Shown piece after piece: positions 17,664 to 26,121 of a stretch of 64,000 bases of DNA. The stretch's first letter is position 1. Every line of letters begins with the position of its first letter. This stretch comes from Paenibacillus sp. MAEPY2 (GTDB taxonomy: Bacteria; Bacillota; Bacilli; Paenibacillales; Paenibacillaceae), in assembly GCF_000499205.1 (NCBI RefSeq), contig NZ_AWUK01000009.1, positions 1-64,000 of the forward strand, in the 5' to 3' direction. Under the pieces are notes generated by a model. That model was given only the letters and a program-made list of their open reading frames with translations. It ran no database searches and was not told where the DNA came from. A program made the position numbers and the translations under genes.

Positions 17664-18063
17664 AACGTACACCTCCTTTAATGTTTATAGACACCATCCA
17701 TTAACTGGCATCTTTCGACATCATATATCCAAGGTCCTAGATCCTACAACCCAAATTTGCCAAGTTGAGACTAAATTGATACACATCAAGTCCCGAATAT
17801 TCAAAGTCCTAGTCATACTCATCGGTATATCAATCTTTTTTAGGCCGATCCCCAAAAAGTCAGTCAATTGACCAATATAAGAATCCGCCCTTCTTACGAC
17901 CTGAAGGGAAGAGTTCCATTCTACTCGTCATATATACTGAACCTTTTTTCAATATGAAAAGTAATTGTGACCATATACAGCATTCGAAAGTCTAATCTAT
18001 GTAAAACCAACCAAGGGCTGTCGTCTTGATACTCCCCTAATGAAATGAAAGGAGCTGTTATCC
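17664..18063. other. 400-bp divergent intergenic region
   Basis: This region holds promoters for the secreted coiled-coil gene (minus) and the sigma operon (plus). On the plus strand the ECF-type promoter at 18000-18025 is the only match I trust. A minus-strand TTGAAT, 17 nt, TATCAA lies in the 17765-17805 area but is weak. No open frame or stable hairpin of note. Confidence 0.4.
18000..18025 (+). promoter_or_regulatory. candidate autoregulated ECF sigma promoter
   Basis: TGTAAA, a 16-nt spacer and CGTC (18022-18025) resemble ECF promoters of the SigX/SigV/SigW type (TGtAAC/TGAAAC, N16-17, CGTC/CGTA). It lies 39 bp upstream of the sigma gene, where ECF factors usually drive their own operon. 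The -35 is imperfect. Confidence 0.45.
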
Positions 18064-18600
18064 ATGGATTCAACCGATCTCATAAACCAAGCCATACAGG
18101 GAGATCGCGATGCCTTTATCAGGCTCATAAGAGAGATTGAAAATTCCCTATACAATACCGCAAAATCCATGCTGCGAAAAGAGGAGGATGTGGCTGATGC
18201 CATTCAGGAGACTATCCTGAAAGCTTATAAATCAATGCACACCCTTCGTGAACCCCAGTATTTCAGAACCTGGATGTTCCGCATCCTTATTAATGAATGT
18301 AATACCATGTTATCCCGCCGTTCCCTCTCCACCTCCTATGCGGAGGTGCCCGCACAGCAAAAGGAACATTCCAGTCCCTACGATGAGGTAGATATGAGAG
18401 AAGCAGTTGACCGGCTCGAAGAATCGAAACGAATCGTCATTGTGCTGCACTATTTTGAGGACTTGTCCCTGCGTCAAGTTGCAGATGCACTGGGCATATC
18501 CGAAAGTGCCGTGAAAATGAGACTCACCCGGGCAAGGCAGGAACTGTACCATAAATTCAAAAACTTTCGGGAGGTAAAATTGTATGTCAAACCCGTTTAA
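18064..18600 (+). CDS. ECF RNA polymerase sigma factor
   Basis: A 178-residue group-4 sigma factor. Region 2 spans about 10-80 (DAFIRLIREIENSLYNTAKSML; DAIQETILKAYKSMHTLREP; FRTWMFRILINECN) and region 4 about 110-165 (EESKRIVIVLHYFEDLSL, then the HTH RQVADALGISESAVKMRLTRAR). GAAAGGAG precedes the ATG. The next gene overlaps its 3' end by 17 bp and encodes a membrane anti-sigma factor, the normal arrangement for envelope-stress sigma factors such as SigV, SigX or SigI-like proteins. Confidence 0.93.
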   Translation: MDSTDLINQAIQGDRDAFIRLIREIENSLYNTAKSMLRKEEDVADAIQETILKAYKSMHTLREPQYFRTWMFRILINECNTMLSRRSLSTSYAEVPAQQKEHSSPYDEVDMREAVDRLEESKRIVIVLHYFEDLSLRQVADALGISESAVKMRLTRARQELYHKFKNFREVKLYVKPV

Positions 18601-19708
18601 TATGGATCAGAAATTAAAGGAACAAGCGAAGGAGCGTCCTGTCATGTCTGAACTCGTACGTAATCGAATCGATGCTACACTGGAGTCACTGCCAGAGACA
18701 TCTCACACCATGAAAACAAAACATGCTAAGCATCCCAGTCGACTTCAAAAGGGATTGCGTCGTACCGCAGCTGCTACTATCGCAGCCGGGGTATTGGGCG
18801 TGACTGTATTCGCATCCGGCTTTGTATCACCAGCCATGGCGGACTCCTTACGCAATATTCCACTGGTGGGCAGCCTCTTCAGTTCGATTGAAGCCGATAT
18901 GGGACTGAAAACCGCAGGCAACGAAGGTCTGACGACTATGGTAAATAGCAAGGTCGCCTACCAGGATGTGAAACTTGAAGTGCTGGAAACGGTATATGAC
19001 GGTACACGAGCAGCGTTTTTGGTTCAATTCACTGCGCCCAATCTGAATCAAGGCAAATATGACAACGGTAAAGATATTGTGAAGTTAAGCAATGGGATTG
19101 ATAACGTCTTTTTCAATGTAAACGGGTCACGTCAGGACACGGGTCTGTTCTACAGTTCCATAGGAGAAACGCAGCCAAACATGCTGCTCTTTGAACAAGT
19201 CATCCCCTCCGAGCAGAATTCGGCCTTCCCGGATCAATTTGATGCCGAAATTAAGTTGACGCTGCAAGGAATTGATCATGAGTTCAAGCTAAATATTCCT
19301 TTTACTAAATCAACGGACGATATCCAGCATGTTCTGCCTGACACTACAATCTCGAACGGTCTGTATACTGCTGCCGTTACGGAAGCCAATGTTACACCTA
19401 TTACAACACGCATATCTACAACCATTTCGTTAAACAACAAAAGCACACTTACAGCGCAAGATGAAGAGCAGTTGCGCCATATCGGATTCGCCATTTTCGA
19501 TGATCAGGGCCGGCAATTGACAGCCCTTAGCGGTGAGGGCTTGTATGAGGGCAACCTGTTGAGATCCGAACGAATTTATGCCACAACATCCAAGCATCTG
19601 AAGTACTTAATCGTGAAACCTTTTGAGATTAAGGATGATTTTACGGAAGAAATCAAAGACCATCAATTCATCAAGGGAATGGACATTAAGGTCAACTTGA
19701 ATCAGTAA
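18584..19708 (+). CDS. membrane anti-sigma factor, DUF4179-like
   Basis: A 374-residue protein with a cytoplasmic N terminus (1-58) able to bind the sigma factor, a single membrane span at about 60-82 (TIAAGVLGVTVFASGF) and a large extracellular part. The extracellular start MADSLRNIPLVGSLFSSIE is typical of DUF4179 proteins encoded beside ECF sigma genes in Bacillales. It overlaps the sigma gene by 17 bp with GGGAGG before the ATG, giving coupled synthesis. Function as anti-sigma factor is inferred from topology and neighbourhood. Confidence 0.85.
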   Translation: MSNPFNMDQKLKEQAKERPVMSELVRNRIDATLESLPETSHTMKTKHAKHPSRLQKGLRRTAAATIAAGVLGVTVFASGFVSPAMADSLRNIPLVGSLFSSIEADMGLKTAGNEGLTTMVNSKVAYQDVKLEVLETVYDGTRAAFLVQFTAPNLNQGKYDNGKDIVKLSNGIDNVFFNVNGSRQDTGLFYSSIGETQPNMLLFEQVIPSEQNSAFPDQFDAEIKLTLQGIDHEFKLNIPFTKSTDDIQHVLPDTTISNGLYTAAVTEANVTPITTRISTTISLNNKSTLTAQDEEQLRHIGFAIFDDQGRQLTALSGEGLYEGNLLRSERIYATTSKHLKYLIVKPFEIKDDFTEEIKDHQFIKGMDIKVNLNQ

Positions 19709-19738
19709 TAAATCATATCCTTTTGAAGGAGTCATTAC

Positions 19739-19849
19739 ATGTCCGTTCAATATACGATTACATCTCTAAGCATACTCGGTCCATTATTCTTTCTGGTCCT
19801 GATTGCCCTGGTGTTCTACACCAGGGTATACAAAATCAGGTACACTTGA
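19739..19849 (+). CDS. 36-residue single-span membrane protein
   Basis: An ATG with GAAGGAG 8 bp upstream starts a 36-codon frame 30 bp after the anti-sigma stop. The product has a polar start (MSVQYTITS), a hydrophobic stretch of about 18 residues (LGPLFFLVLIALVFY) and a basic tail (TRVYKIRYT), so it should sit in the membrane with the tail in the cytoplasm. No family recognised. Position at the end of the sigma operon suggests a role in that stress response. Downstream, 19850-20043 has no feature I can name. Confidence 0.6.
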   Translation: MSVQYTITSLSILGPLFFLVLIALVFYTRVYKIRYT

Positions 19850-20043
19850 TGCATCAAGCGCACACCTCCCCTGGTAGGCAAAACATGGTCAATTCAATAT
19901 GATGAAAAAAGCGGTCTGCTATGATACAATGAAGGAATTGTGTATTCACAGACAGACATGTGGATAAAGCCCATGAATGAATGATTTCTCGTACGCTTTA
20001 TCCATGATCATGCTGCCACTCTAGGGAGGTTTATGGAACAACC

Positions 20044-20676
20044 ATGCTCATTATTGGTATCGCCGGAGGAACCGGCTCCGGTAAAACGACGGTAGCTCGT
20101 TCCGTCATTGACCGTCTTGGATCGGGCAAAGTAACTTTTATATCCCAGGACAACTATTACAAAGACCAGTCGCAGCTCACCCCTGAGCAACGTCGACTCA
20201 CCAATTACGATCATCCGTTTGCATTCGATAATGATCTGTTGATTGAGCATCTCACCCTGTTAAAACAAGGCCTAACGGCATATGCTCCCGTATATGACTT
20301 CACCATAGATAATCGTGCCGCGGATGAAACGGTTGAACTGGCACCAAACCATATCATTATTGTGGAAGGACTGCATGTTCTAATCGATGAGCATCTCCGC
20401 GCCCTTCTGGATATTAAGGTATTTGTCGATACGGATTCTGATGTACGTATTCTGCGCAGAGTTCTGCGGGATATGGAAGAACGTGGCCGTACGATTCAAT
20501 CCGTATATAAACAATATCTCGAAACCGTCAAACCGATGCACGATGCTTTTATCGAGCCTTCCAAAAAGTATGCAGACATCATCATTCCCGAAGGTGGACA
20601 TAATGAGGTCGGTATTCAAATGTTATCCATTCTGACTGAGAAATATCTGACCGGTGAAAAGTGGAATGGCGCTTAA
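20044..20676 (+). CDS. udk: uridine kinase
   Basis: A 210-residue enzyme that phosphorylates uridine and cytidine with ATP or GTP in pyrimidine salvage. The P-loop is at the N terminus (GIAGGTGSGKTT), followed by ISQDNYYKDQSQL, the YDHPFAFDNDLL substrate segment, DSDVRILRRVLRDMEERGR and the DIIIPEGGHNEVGI C terminus, all as in Udk. Length agrees with the family. GGGAGG lies 14 nt before ATG 20044, which is long; a closer ATG (20034) opens a different frame, so the exact N terminus is slightly uncertain. It is followed by its own terminator. Confidence 0.93.
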   Translation: MLIIGIAGGTGSGKTTVARSVIDRLGSGKVTFISQDNYYKDQSQLTPEQRRLTNYDHPFAFDNDLLIEHLTLLKQGLTAYAPVYDFTIDNRAADETVELAPNHIIIVEGLHVLIDEHLRALLDIKVFVDTDSDVRILRRVLRDMEERGRTIQSVYKQYLETVKPMHDAFIEPSKKYADIIIPEGGHNEVGIQMLSILTEKYLTGEKWNGA

Positions 20677-20756
20677 TTAAACATGCTGATGCCTTATTTG
20701 CCCTGCATTCATCACTTTTGAGTGAATGGCAGAGAGTTCCTACAGCATGACCACTA

Positions 20757-20793
20757 AAATCCAGATTGCGATTTAGCGCAATCTGGATTTTTT
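20757..20793 (+). terminator. intrinsic terminator after udk
   Basis: AAATCCAGATTGCG pairs perfectly with CGCAATCTGGATTT across a 6-nt loop and is followed by TTTT. Confidence 0.85.
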
Positions 20794-20844
20794 GGGTATT
20801 TCTATTTAATAATGGACTCTATAGCTGAAAGGAGACATCACAAC

Positions 20845-21174
20845 ATGGCTACTTTTGAAGAGTTTATACAGCATGATATCCGCGTTGGTACAGTGGTGGA
20901 AGCCGAACCTTTTCCTAAGGCTCGAATCCCTGCCATCAAAATGACTATCGACTTTGGCCCACTCGGCCTCAAACGTTCAAGCGCCCAAATTACAAAACAT
21001 TATACCCCCGATATGATGATTGGCAAGCAGGTTATTGCCGTAGTCAATTTTCCGCCGCGCCGAATTGCTGGTTTTGTATCGGAAGTGCTGGTGCTTGGCG
21101 GTGTGCCTGGTGAAGGTGACGTTGTTTTGTTAACGCCAGACCAGACATTACCCAACGGCACTCCGATTGCCTAA
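20845..21174 (+). CDS. csaA: CsaA tRNA-binding-domain chaperone
   Basis: A 109-residue protein with the EMAP-II/tRNA-binding OB fold ([50 protein letters not shown]). CsaA of B. subtilis binds unfolded preproteins and SecA and is thought to support export. The frame opens at 20812, but AAAGGAG lies 12 bp before ATG 20845 and family members begin with the MATFEEF-like sequence. It is a single-gene unit between two terminators. Confidence 0.93.
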   Translation: MATFEEFIQHDIRVGTVVEAEPFPKARIPAIKMTIDFGPLGLKRSSAQITKHYTPDMMIGKQVIAVVNFPPRRIAGFVSEVLVLGGVPGEGDVVLLTPDQTLPNGTPIA

Positions 21175-21310
21175 TTTTTTCATGATAATGCGATTCTGTC
21201 TTTTCACCTTAAAGCATAATGCTATGAATCTTCGGATTCGTGGTCTTTTACCATGCAGATCAGTCCGGCCGGAACGACTTCCAATCCCAAGTGCCACATT
21301 AATCATCAAC

Positions 21311-21359
21311 AAAAGGATTGCTTCATAAGTCATGAACATGACTTTGCAGCAATCCTTTT
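21311..21359. terminator. bidirectional terminator, csaA / AraC gene
   Basis: AAAAGGATTGCT and AGCAATCCTTTT form a 12-bp stem; an inner AAGTCATG/CATGACTT stem extends it. The flanks are T-rich in both directions, serving csaA (plus) and the converging AraC gene (minus). Confidence 0.85.
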
Positions 21360-21403
21360 GAATTTAACTCCCCACTCTTTCCAATACATACAACAGAATG
21401 AAG

Positions 21404-22243
21404 CTATTCTCCCTGCTCCATGCTTCTCGATTCTTTCGGAGACACACCGTTCACTCGCTTGAACATCTTGGAAAACAGCAATGGATCTGTATACCCCACC
21501 GAGTGGGCCACTTCGCTAACCGACAACGACGAATGCTGCAGCAGTTCAGCTGCACGGTTCATACGGTATTCGAGAAAGAAAGCCTGTAATGATTTGCCAT
21601 ACCTCTCCTTGAAAAGTCCTGACAGATATGTACGGTCCAGACCTACAGCTCGGGCAATATCAAGGATTGAAGTTCTCTGACTATACCTGATCTCCATAAA
21701 CTGAACCGCCTGCCTGATGTATTCCTCCTTGGTAGACAGAGGCCGCTGCACCTGCTCTCCTGCTGGAGAAGATGCGATCAGCTCTGCAATCAAGCGGTAT
21801 AACAAGCTATGGTTGAACACATCTCCCCCGGTACGTGTGGATGCCTGAACCATCTCCGCATACAACCGATCAAATATGTCTAAATCCCTGGCATCGAATA
21901 TAGGACGTTCGGAACTTAACTGTGCCCGCTGCATGAATGTCTTGGCGTGCACCCCTCTGAAGCCAAACCAGGAATATGTCCAAGGTTCCTTCTCATCTGC
22001 CTCATAATGGATAAGGGTATCCGGAAATATGACGAAACCCTGACCCTGCGTCAACTCGTATTGCAGATCCGCCATAAACACAGTGCCCTTGCCTTCGTGA
22101 ATGTAATGAACAATGTAGGAATCCCGGACACCAGGCCCCCAATAATGCGACGGATCACATGCCTGCCAACCGAAAAATAATAATACCAATTCCATCTGCG
22201 TCAAATCCATAGGAACCACGTTCGTTTCAATCAGTTCCAACAT
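21404..22243 (-). CDS. AraC family regulator of alpha-galactoside use
   Basis: A 279-residue one-component regulator. The first 160 residues are a cupin-like sugar-binding domain (YIVHYIHEGKGTVFMADLQYELTQGQGF split over two strands) and the last 100 an AraC double HTH (ILDIARAVGLDRTYLSGLFKERYG; VSEVAHSVGYTDPLLFSKMFKRVNGVSPKE). AGAGGAG precedes the ATG. It is divergent from the GH4 alpha-galactosidase gene with a shared 192-bp control region containing a cre site, so it most likely activates that gene on binding melibiose or raffinose-type sugars, as MsmR and MelR do. Confidence 0.9.
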   Translation of the reverse strand: MLELIETNVVPMDLTQMELVLLFFGWQACDPSHYWGPGVRDSYIVHYIHEGKGTVFMADLQYELTQGQGFVIFPDTLIHYEADEKEPWTYSWFGFRGVHAKTFMQRAQLSSERPIFDARDLDIFDRLYAEMVQASTRTGGDVFNHSLLYRLIAELIASSPAGEQVQRPLSTKEEYIRQAVQFMEIRYSQRTSILDIARAVGLDRTYLSGLFKERYGKSLQAFFLEYRMNRAAELLQHSSLSVSEVAHSVGYTDPLLFSKMFKRVNGVSPKESRSMEQGE

Positions 22244-22317
22244 TTCTCACTCCTCTGTTCACCACAACGGGCAATCTCCTCACTAAAATTATAACAGCTA
22301 AATATGTAAATTATCAG

Positions 22318-22332
22318 CTGTAAACGAATCCA
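22318..22332 (+). promoter_or_regulatory. cre site between the AraC gene and melA
   Basis: CTGTAAACGAATCCA matches WTGNAANCGNWNNCW except for the first W. It lies 104 bp upstream of melA. With the same T-G-T-A-A-N-C-G core as the other sites it suggests CcpA control of alpha-galactoside use. Confidence 0.6.
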
Positions 22333-22435
22333 AAAATGGGATTATGCCATGTTTCAGAGAGGTTGAGCCATAGTTATACAGGCCTGATTCTCCTATATTG
22401 GAGGTACACCATTTATTCAGGAGGCTGAACTTGAG

Positions 22436-23737
22436 ATGAACAAAATTACGTTTCTCGGTGCGGGAAGCACCGTTTTTGTCAAGAATGTATTAGGTGACGT
22501 CATGATGACTGAAGCACTGCAAGATTTTGAACTGGCGTTGTTTGATATTGATGCCGAGCGCCTAAATGATTCGGAGCGATTGCTTACCAGCATGGCACGT
22601 TCCCTCGGAAGCGGCTGTGCCATCAAAGCCTATACCGACCGCAAGGAAGCGCTGCGCGGAGCCAAATATGTAATCAATGCTATTCAGGTGGGTGGATATG
22701 ATCCATGTACAATTACGGACTTTGAAATTCCGAAGAAGTATGGATTGCGTCAGACCATTGCCGACACGCTGGGGATTGGCGGCATTTTCCGGAATCTGCG
22801 AACGATTCCTGTAATGCTCGATTTTGCCCGGGATATGCAGGAAGTATGCCCTGATGCGTGGTTCCTGAACTATACCAACCCAATGGCGGTACTGACCAAT
22901 GTCATGAATGTGCACGGCGGAATCAAAACCGTAGGTCTGTGTCACAGCGTCCAGGTGTGCGTACCGCATCTGTTTGATGCACTGGGGATCGATCAGACGG
23001 GTGTAGTCGCAAAAGTTGCGGGTATCAATCATATGGCCTGGCTGCTGGAAGTCACTCGGGATGGTCAGGATCTGTATCCAGAGATTAAACGTCTGGCGAA
23101 GGAAAAGCAGAAAGAGCAGCATGATGACATGGTACGTTTTGAGTTGATGCAGCGCTTTGGATACTATGTTACCGAGTCTTCCGAACATAATGCCGAGTAC
23201 CATCCTTATTTTATCAAACGGAACTACCCTGAGCTGATCGAACGCTACAACATTCCGCTGGATGAGTATCCGCGCCGCTGCGTGAATCAGATTGAAGGCT
23301 GGAAGGAAATGCGTGAGAAGCTGTTATCCAGCGAAAATATTGAACATACGCGCAGCCGGGAGTACGCTTCGCATATTATGGAAGCCATGGAGACAGATCG
23401 CCCTTACAAAATCGGCGGTAATGTCATGAATAACGGACTAATCACCAACCTGCCTCGTGAAGCATGTGTAGAGGTGCCTTGTCTGGTTGACGGTGCCGGT
23501 ATCAGTCCAACGTATATCGGCGACCTGCCTCCACAACTGGCTGCCCTGAACCGGACCAATATCAATACCCAATTGCTGACGATTGAAGCTGCCATCACGG
23601 GTAAAAAGGAACATATTTATCATGCCGCCATGCTCGATCCGCATACTGCTGCCGAACTGTCTATGGATGATATCGTCGCGCTGTGCGATGAACTGATCGA
23701 AGCTCACGGAGACTGGCTGCCGAAGTACACATCATAA
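22436..23737 (+). CDS. melA: GH4 alpha-galactosidase
   Basis: A 433-residue NAD- and Mn-dependent glycosidase that opens alpha-galactosides such as melibiose by a redox-elimination route. The Rossmann motif is at the N terminus (ITFLGAGSTVF); YTNPMAVLT, the CHSVQ motif (C169-Q173) and NHMAW (H199, the second metal ligand) follow. CHSVQ is the form seen in GH4 alpha-galactosidases, whereas alpha-glucosidases and phospho-glucosidases differ there. AGGAGG precedes the ATG. No transporter is adjacent, so the substrate must arrive through a system encoded elsewhere. Confidence 0.92.
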   Translation: MNKITFLGAGSTVFVKNVLGDVMMTEALQDFELALFDIDAERLNDSERLLTSMARSLGSGCAIKAYTDRKEALRGAKYVINAIQVGGYDPCTITDFEIPKKYGLRQTIADTLGIGGIFRNLRTIPVMLDFARDMQEVCPDAWFLNYTNPMAVLTNVMNVHGGIKTVGLCHSVQVCVPHLFDALGIDQTGVVAKVAGINHMAWLLEVTRDGQDLYPEIKRLAKEKQKEQHDDMVRFELMQRFGYYVTESSEHNAEYHPYFIKRNYPELIERYNIPLDEYPRRCVNQIEGWKEMREKLLSSENIEHTRSREYASHIMEAMETDRPYKIGGNVMNNGLITNLPREACVEVPCLVDGAGISPTYIGDLPPQLAALNRTNINTQLLTIEAAITGKKEHIYHAAMLDPHTAAELSMDDIVALCDELIEAHGDWLPKYTS

Positions 23738-23758
23738 GAAATTCATTGTTTCGCACTT

Positions 23759-23802
23759 AAAAAGCGCCGGTTTCCTCTCATTAGAGAGGGAGTCGGCGCT
23801 TT
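23759..23802. terminator. bidirectional terminator, melA / kdpE
   Basis: AAAGCGCCG and CGGCGCTTT form the outer stem and CCTCTC/GAGAGG the inner stem. It ends melA and the converging kdp transcript, whose last gene stops at 23817. Confidence 0.85.
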
Positions 23803-23816
23803 CAGGAGTTTTCATT

Positions 23817-24527
23817 TTATTTCCCAACCTCATCCTGAAGCAGGAAACGATAGCCGATTCCCGGCTCAGTCTGGATAAATCGAGGCCGCGTGGGATCTTC
23901 CTGCAATTTTTTACGCAGATGACCGACGTACACCCGTAAGTAATGGCTGTCTGATTCATGGTGATGCCCACCCCACACTTGTTGCAGCAGCTGCCGTTGG
24001 GTAATAATTTTACCTGCGTTGGAAGCGAGTACTTTCAGCATTTCATACTCGGTTGGAGTTAACCTGACGAGTGATCCCTCCAGATCCACCTGCCTCTGAG
24101 CCAAGTCAATCGTGAGCGGACCAAAGCGCAGTACAGGCTCATCCGTTGTTTTCGCCACATGGCGAAGAGCAACCCGAATCCGGGCAACCAGCTCGCCCAT
24201 GCCGAACGGTTTGGTAACATAATCATCTGCCCCGCCGTCCAGTGCAGCGATTTTATCCTCTTCGCGTTCTTTCGCTGTCAGCACAATGACCGGTACCTGA
24301 GACCACTCCCGAATACGCTGAAGTACGTCCATTCCGGACATGCCGGGCAAGCCCAGATCAAGCACGATCAGATCGGGATGCACAATGCTCGCCTGGACAA
24401 CCGCCTCTTCTCCGTCTGCACATTCATGAATCTCAAAGTTGTGCGCCTGAAGCGTAACCTTCAGCAGTTTGCGGATCTGTGGTTCATCATCCACAATCAA
24501 TATGCGTGCGCCTTGTGGTGCCGTCAT
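23817..24527 (-). CDS. kdpE: KdpE response regulator
   Basis: A 236-residue OmpR/PhoB-class regulator. The receiver domain holds DDE at 13-15, phosphoacceptor D57 (IVLDLGLPGMSG) and K in DDYVTKPFG; the C-terminal winged helix ends RFIQTEPGIGYRFLL, as in KdpE. It should activate the kdp structural genes when potassium is limiting. The frame runs on to 24659, but AGGAAG is placed for ATG 24527, which lies 1 bp after the KdpD kinase stop, so the two are translated together. Confidence 0.95.
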   Translation of the reverse strand: MTAPQGARILIVDDEPQIRKLLKVTLQAHNFEIHECADGEEAVVQASIVHPDLIVLDLGLPGMSGMDVLQRIREWSQVPVIVLTAKEREEDKIAALDGGADDYVTKPFGMGELVARIRVALRHVAKTTDEPVLRFGPLTIDLAQRQVDLEGSLVRLTPTEYEMLKVLASNAGKIITQRQLLQQVWGGHHHESDSHYLRVYVGHLRKKLQEDPTRPRFIQTEPGIGYRFLLQDEVGK

Positions 24528-24528
24528 G

Positions 24529-26121
24529 TCATTCTTCCTCTCCTTGTCCCATATACGGGAATGATGCCTCGGGTTCTTCGGTAGGCAAACAAATGCACAC
24601 CCGTGTCCCGCCTCCCGGATTCGGCTCTGCGGTAATCGTACCTCCATGAACCTCAACAATTCCTCTGCAGATGGCCAGTCCCAGTCCTGTACCTGTCACA
24701 TGCCGTGACGATTCGGAACGATAAAACTTCTCAAACACCCGCTCTCGATCTGCTTCCGGGATCCCGACGCCCGCATCAGCCACCTCAATGGTCATTCGTC
24801 CAAGCGACTCATCTACCTTTACCGTAATGACGATTTCACTGTCGACCGGAGAATATTTAATGGCATTGCTGATGACGTTAACCAGGACCTGCTCCAGCAA
24901 TACCTCGTCTCCAGATATAAAGGGCGGTTGATCCGGCAAATCCACACGGATGCTGCGGTGCTGAATAAATTGCTGAACCTGCCCCAGCACAATACCGATC
25001 ATGTCACCCACATCACACCATTTCCTGCGCAGCTGCAGCATGCCACTTTCCAGCTTCACCATGCCAAGCAGGTTGGTCACCAGCCTGTTCATCCGCAGCG
25101 CTCCATCCCGAATATTGGCTGTAAGTTCCTTTCGGTCCTCCGCGGTAAAAAGGGAATCATTCTCCAACAGGCCTGTGGCTGAACCAATGATGGCGGTAAG
25201 TGGTGTACGCAGTTCATGGGATACTGAATCCAGCAAAGCGGTACGAATTCGCTCCGATTCAGCGGTCATTTGCGCCAGCCTCGCTTCCTCCGCCAGCTTA
25301 ACACGAGCAATGGCGCTCGCCGCCAGCCCGCCACAGGCTTCCAGCAAACGCAGTTCCTCCCGCTGCTCATAAAGATCACTGGATTCCAGATTCACGGCAA
25401 GCACCCCGTGAATCTGGTCTTCTGTACGCAGCGGCACATACAGCCCGGACGATTCCCGCAGACTGGACGATCCGCGTCCAGCTACTTCTCCATGGATGTA
25501 TACCCACTTGGCAATGGCAGCCTCAGACTCACTTTTGCCCCAGCCTGCGAAATCCGGTTCGCCCGAAGATGAGGTAACCGCGAGCTCCCCGTCAGAATTA
25601 GGAAGATATAGTGCCGCCGGAGCCCCAAGTGTTAGAGAGACTTGGCTCGCAATATTGTTCAGCAGTGTATCCAAATCTGTAACAGCCGTCATCTGACGGC
25701 TCAAAGCATACAGCGAATTTGTCGTATTCTCACGTTGTTTCACCATCTCCAGTTGCTGCCGCAGTCGTCCTGCCAAACTTGCGGTTAATACCGCAACCGC
25801 CAAATACACGGCAAAAGAGAAAATATATCGTAAGTCTTCGACCGTAAAGCTGAGATACGGGGGGACAAAAAAGAAGTCAAAGGCAACAACGCTAAGACTT
25901 GCTGCGTATATGGCCGGTCCCAATCCCCAGTAAACGGCACTGACCAATACGGGGAAAAGATAAATCAGCCCCACGTTAACCAGATCCTCGCTCATACCGA
26001 TCGTATGAAGCAACATAGTTAACAAGGCGATGCCGAGGGTTACCCATATATATTTGGGGACACGCTTCAGCTTCAACCAAACCGCTTCCCCTTTGGTTCG
26101 TTCAGACACAGTACATCTCAC
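24529..26121 (-). CDS. KdpD C-terminal half: membrane, GAF and histidine kinase domains as a separate protein
   Basis: A 530-residue kinase that corresponds only to the second half of classical KdpD. It has a four-helix DUF4118 membrane domain (about 25-120; DFFFVPPYLSFTV), a GAF domain (about 140-275), HisKA with H302 in DSVSHELRTPLTA, and an HATPase domain (NVISNAIKYSP; GVGIPEADRERVFEKFYR; GTGLGLAICRGIV). The N-terminal KdpD/Usp module is encoded in the preceding gene. The start is GTG, overlapping the preceding stop by 4 bp (GTGA). The split means signal input must come through a protein-protein contact. Confidence 0.92.
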   Translation of the reverse strand: MRCTVSERTKGEAVWLKLKRVPKYIWVTLGIALLTMLLHTIGMSEDLVNVGLIYLFPVLVSAVYWGLGPAIYAASLSVVAFDFFFVPPYLSFTVEDLRYIFSFAVYLAVAVLTASLAGRLRQQLEMVKQRENTTNSLYALSRQMTAVTDLDTLLNNIASQVSLTLGAPAALYLPNSDGELAVTSSSGEPDFAGWGKSESEAAIAKWVYIHGEVAGRGSSSLRESSGLYVPLRTEDQIHGVLAVNLESSDLYEQREELRLLEACGGLAASAIARVKLAEEARLAQMTAESERIRTALLDSVSHELRTPLTAIIGSATGLLENDSLFTAEDRKELTANIRDGALRMNRLVTNLLGMVKLESGMLQLRRKWCDVGDMIGIVLGQVQQFIQHRSIRVDLPDQPPFISGDEVLLEQVLVNVISNAIKYSPVDSEIVITVKVDESLGRMTIEVADAGVGIPEADRERVFEKFYRSESSRHVTGTGLGLAICRGIVEVHGGTITAEPNPGGGTRVCICLPTEEPEASFPYMGQGEEE

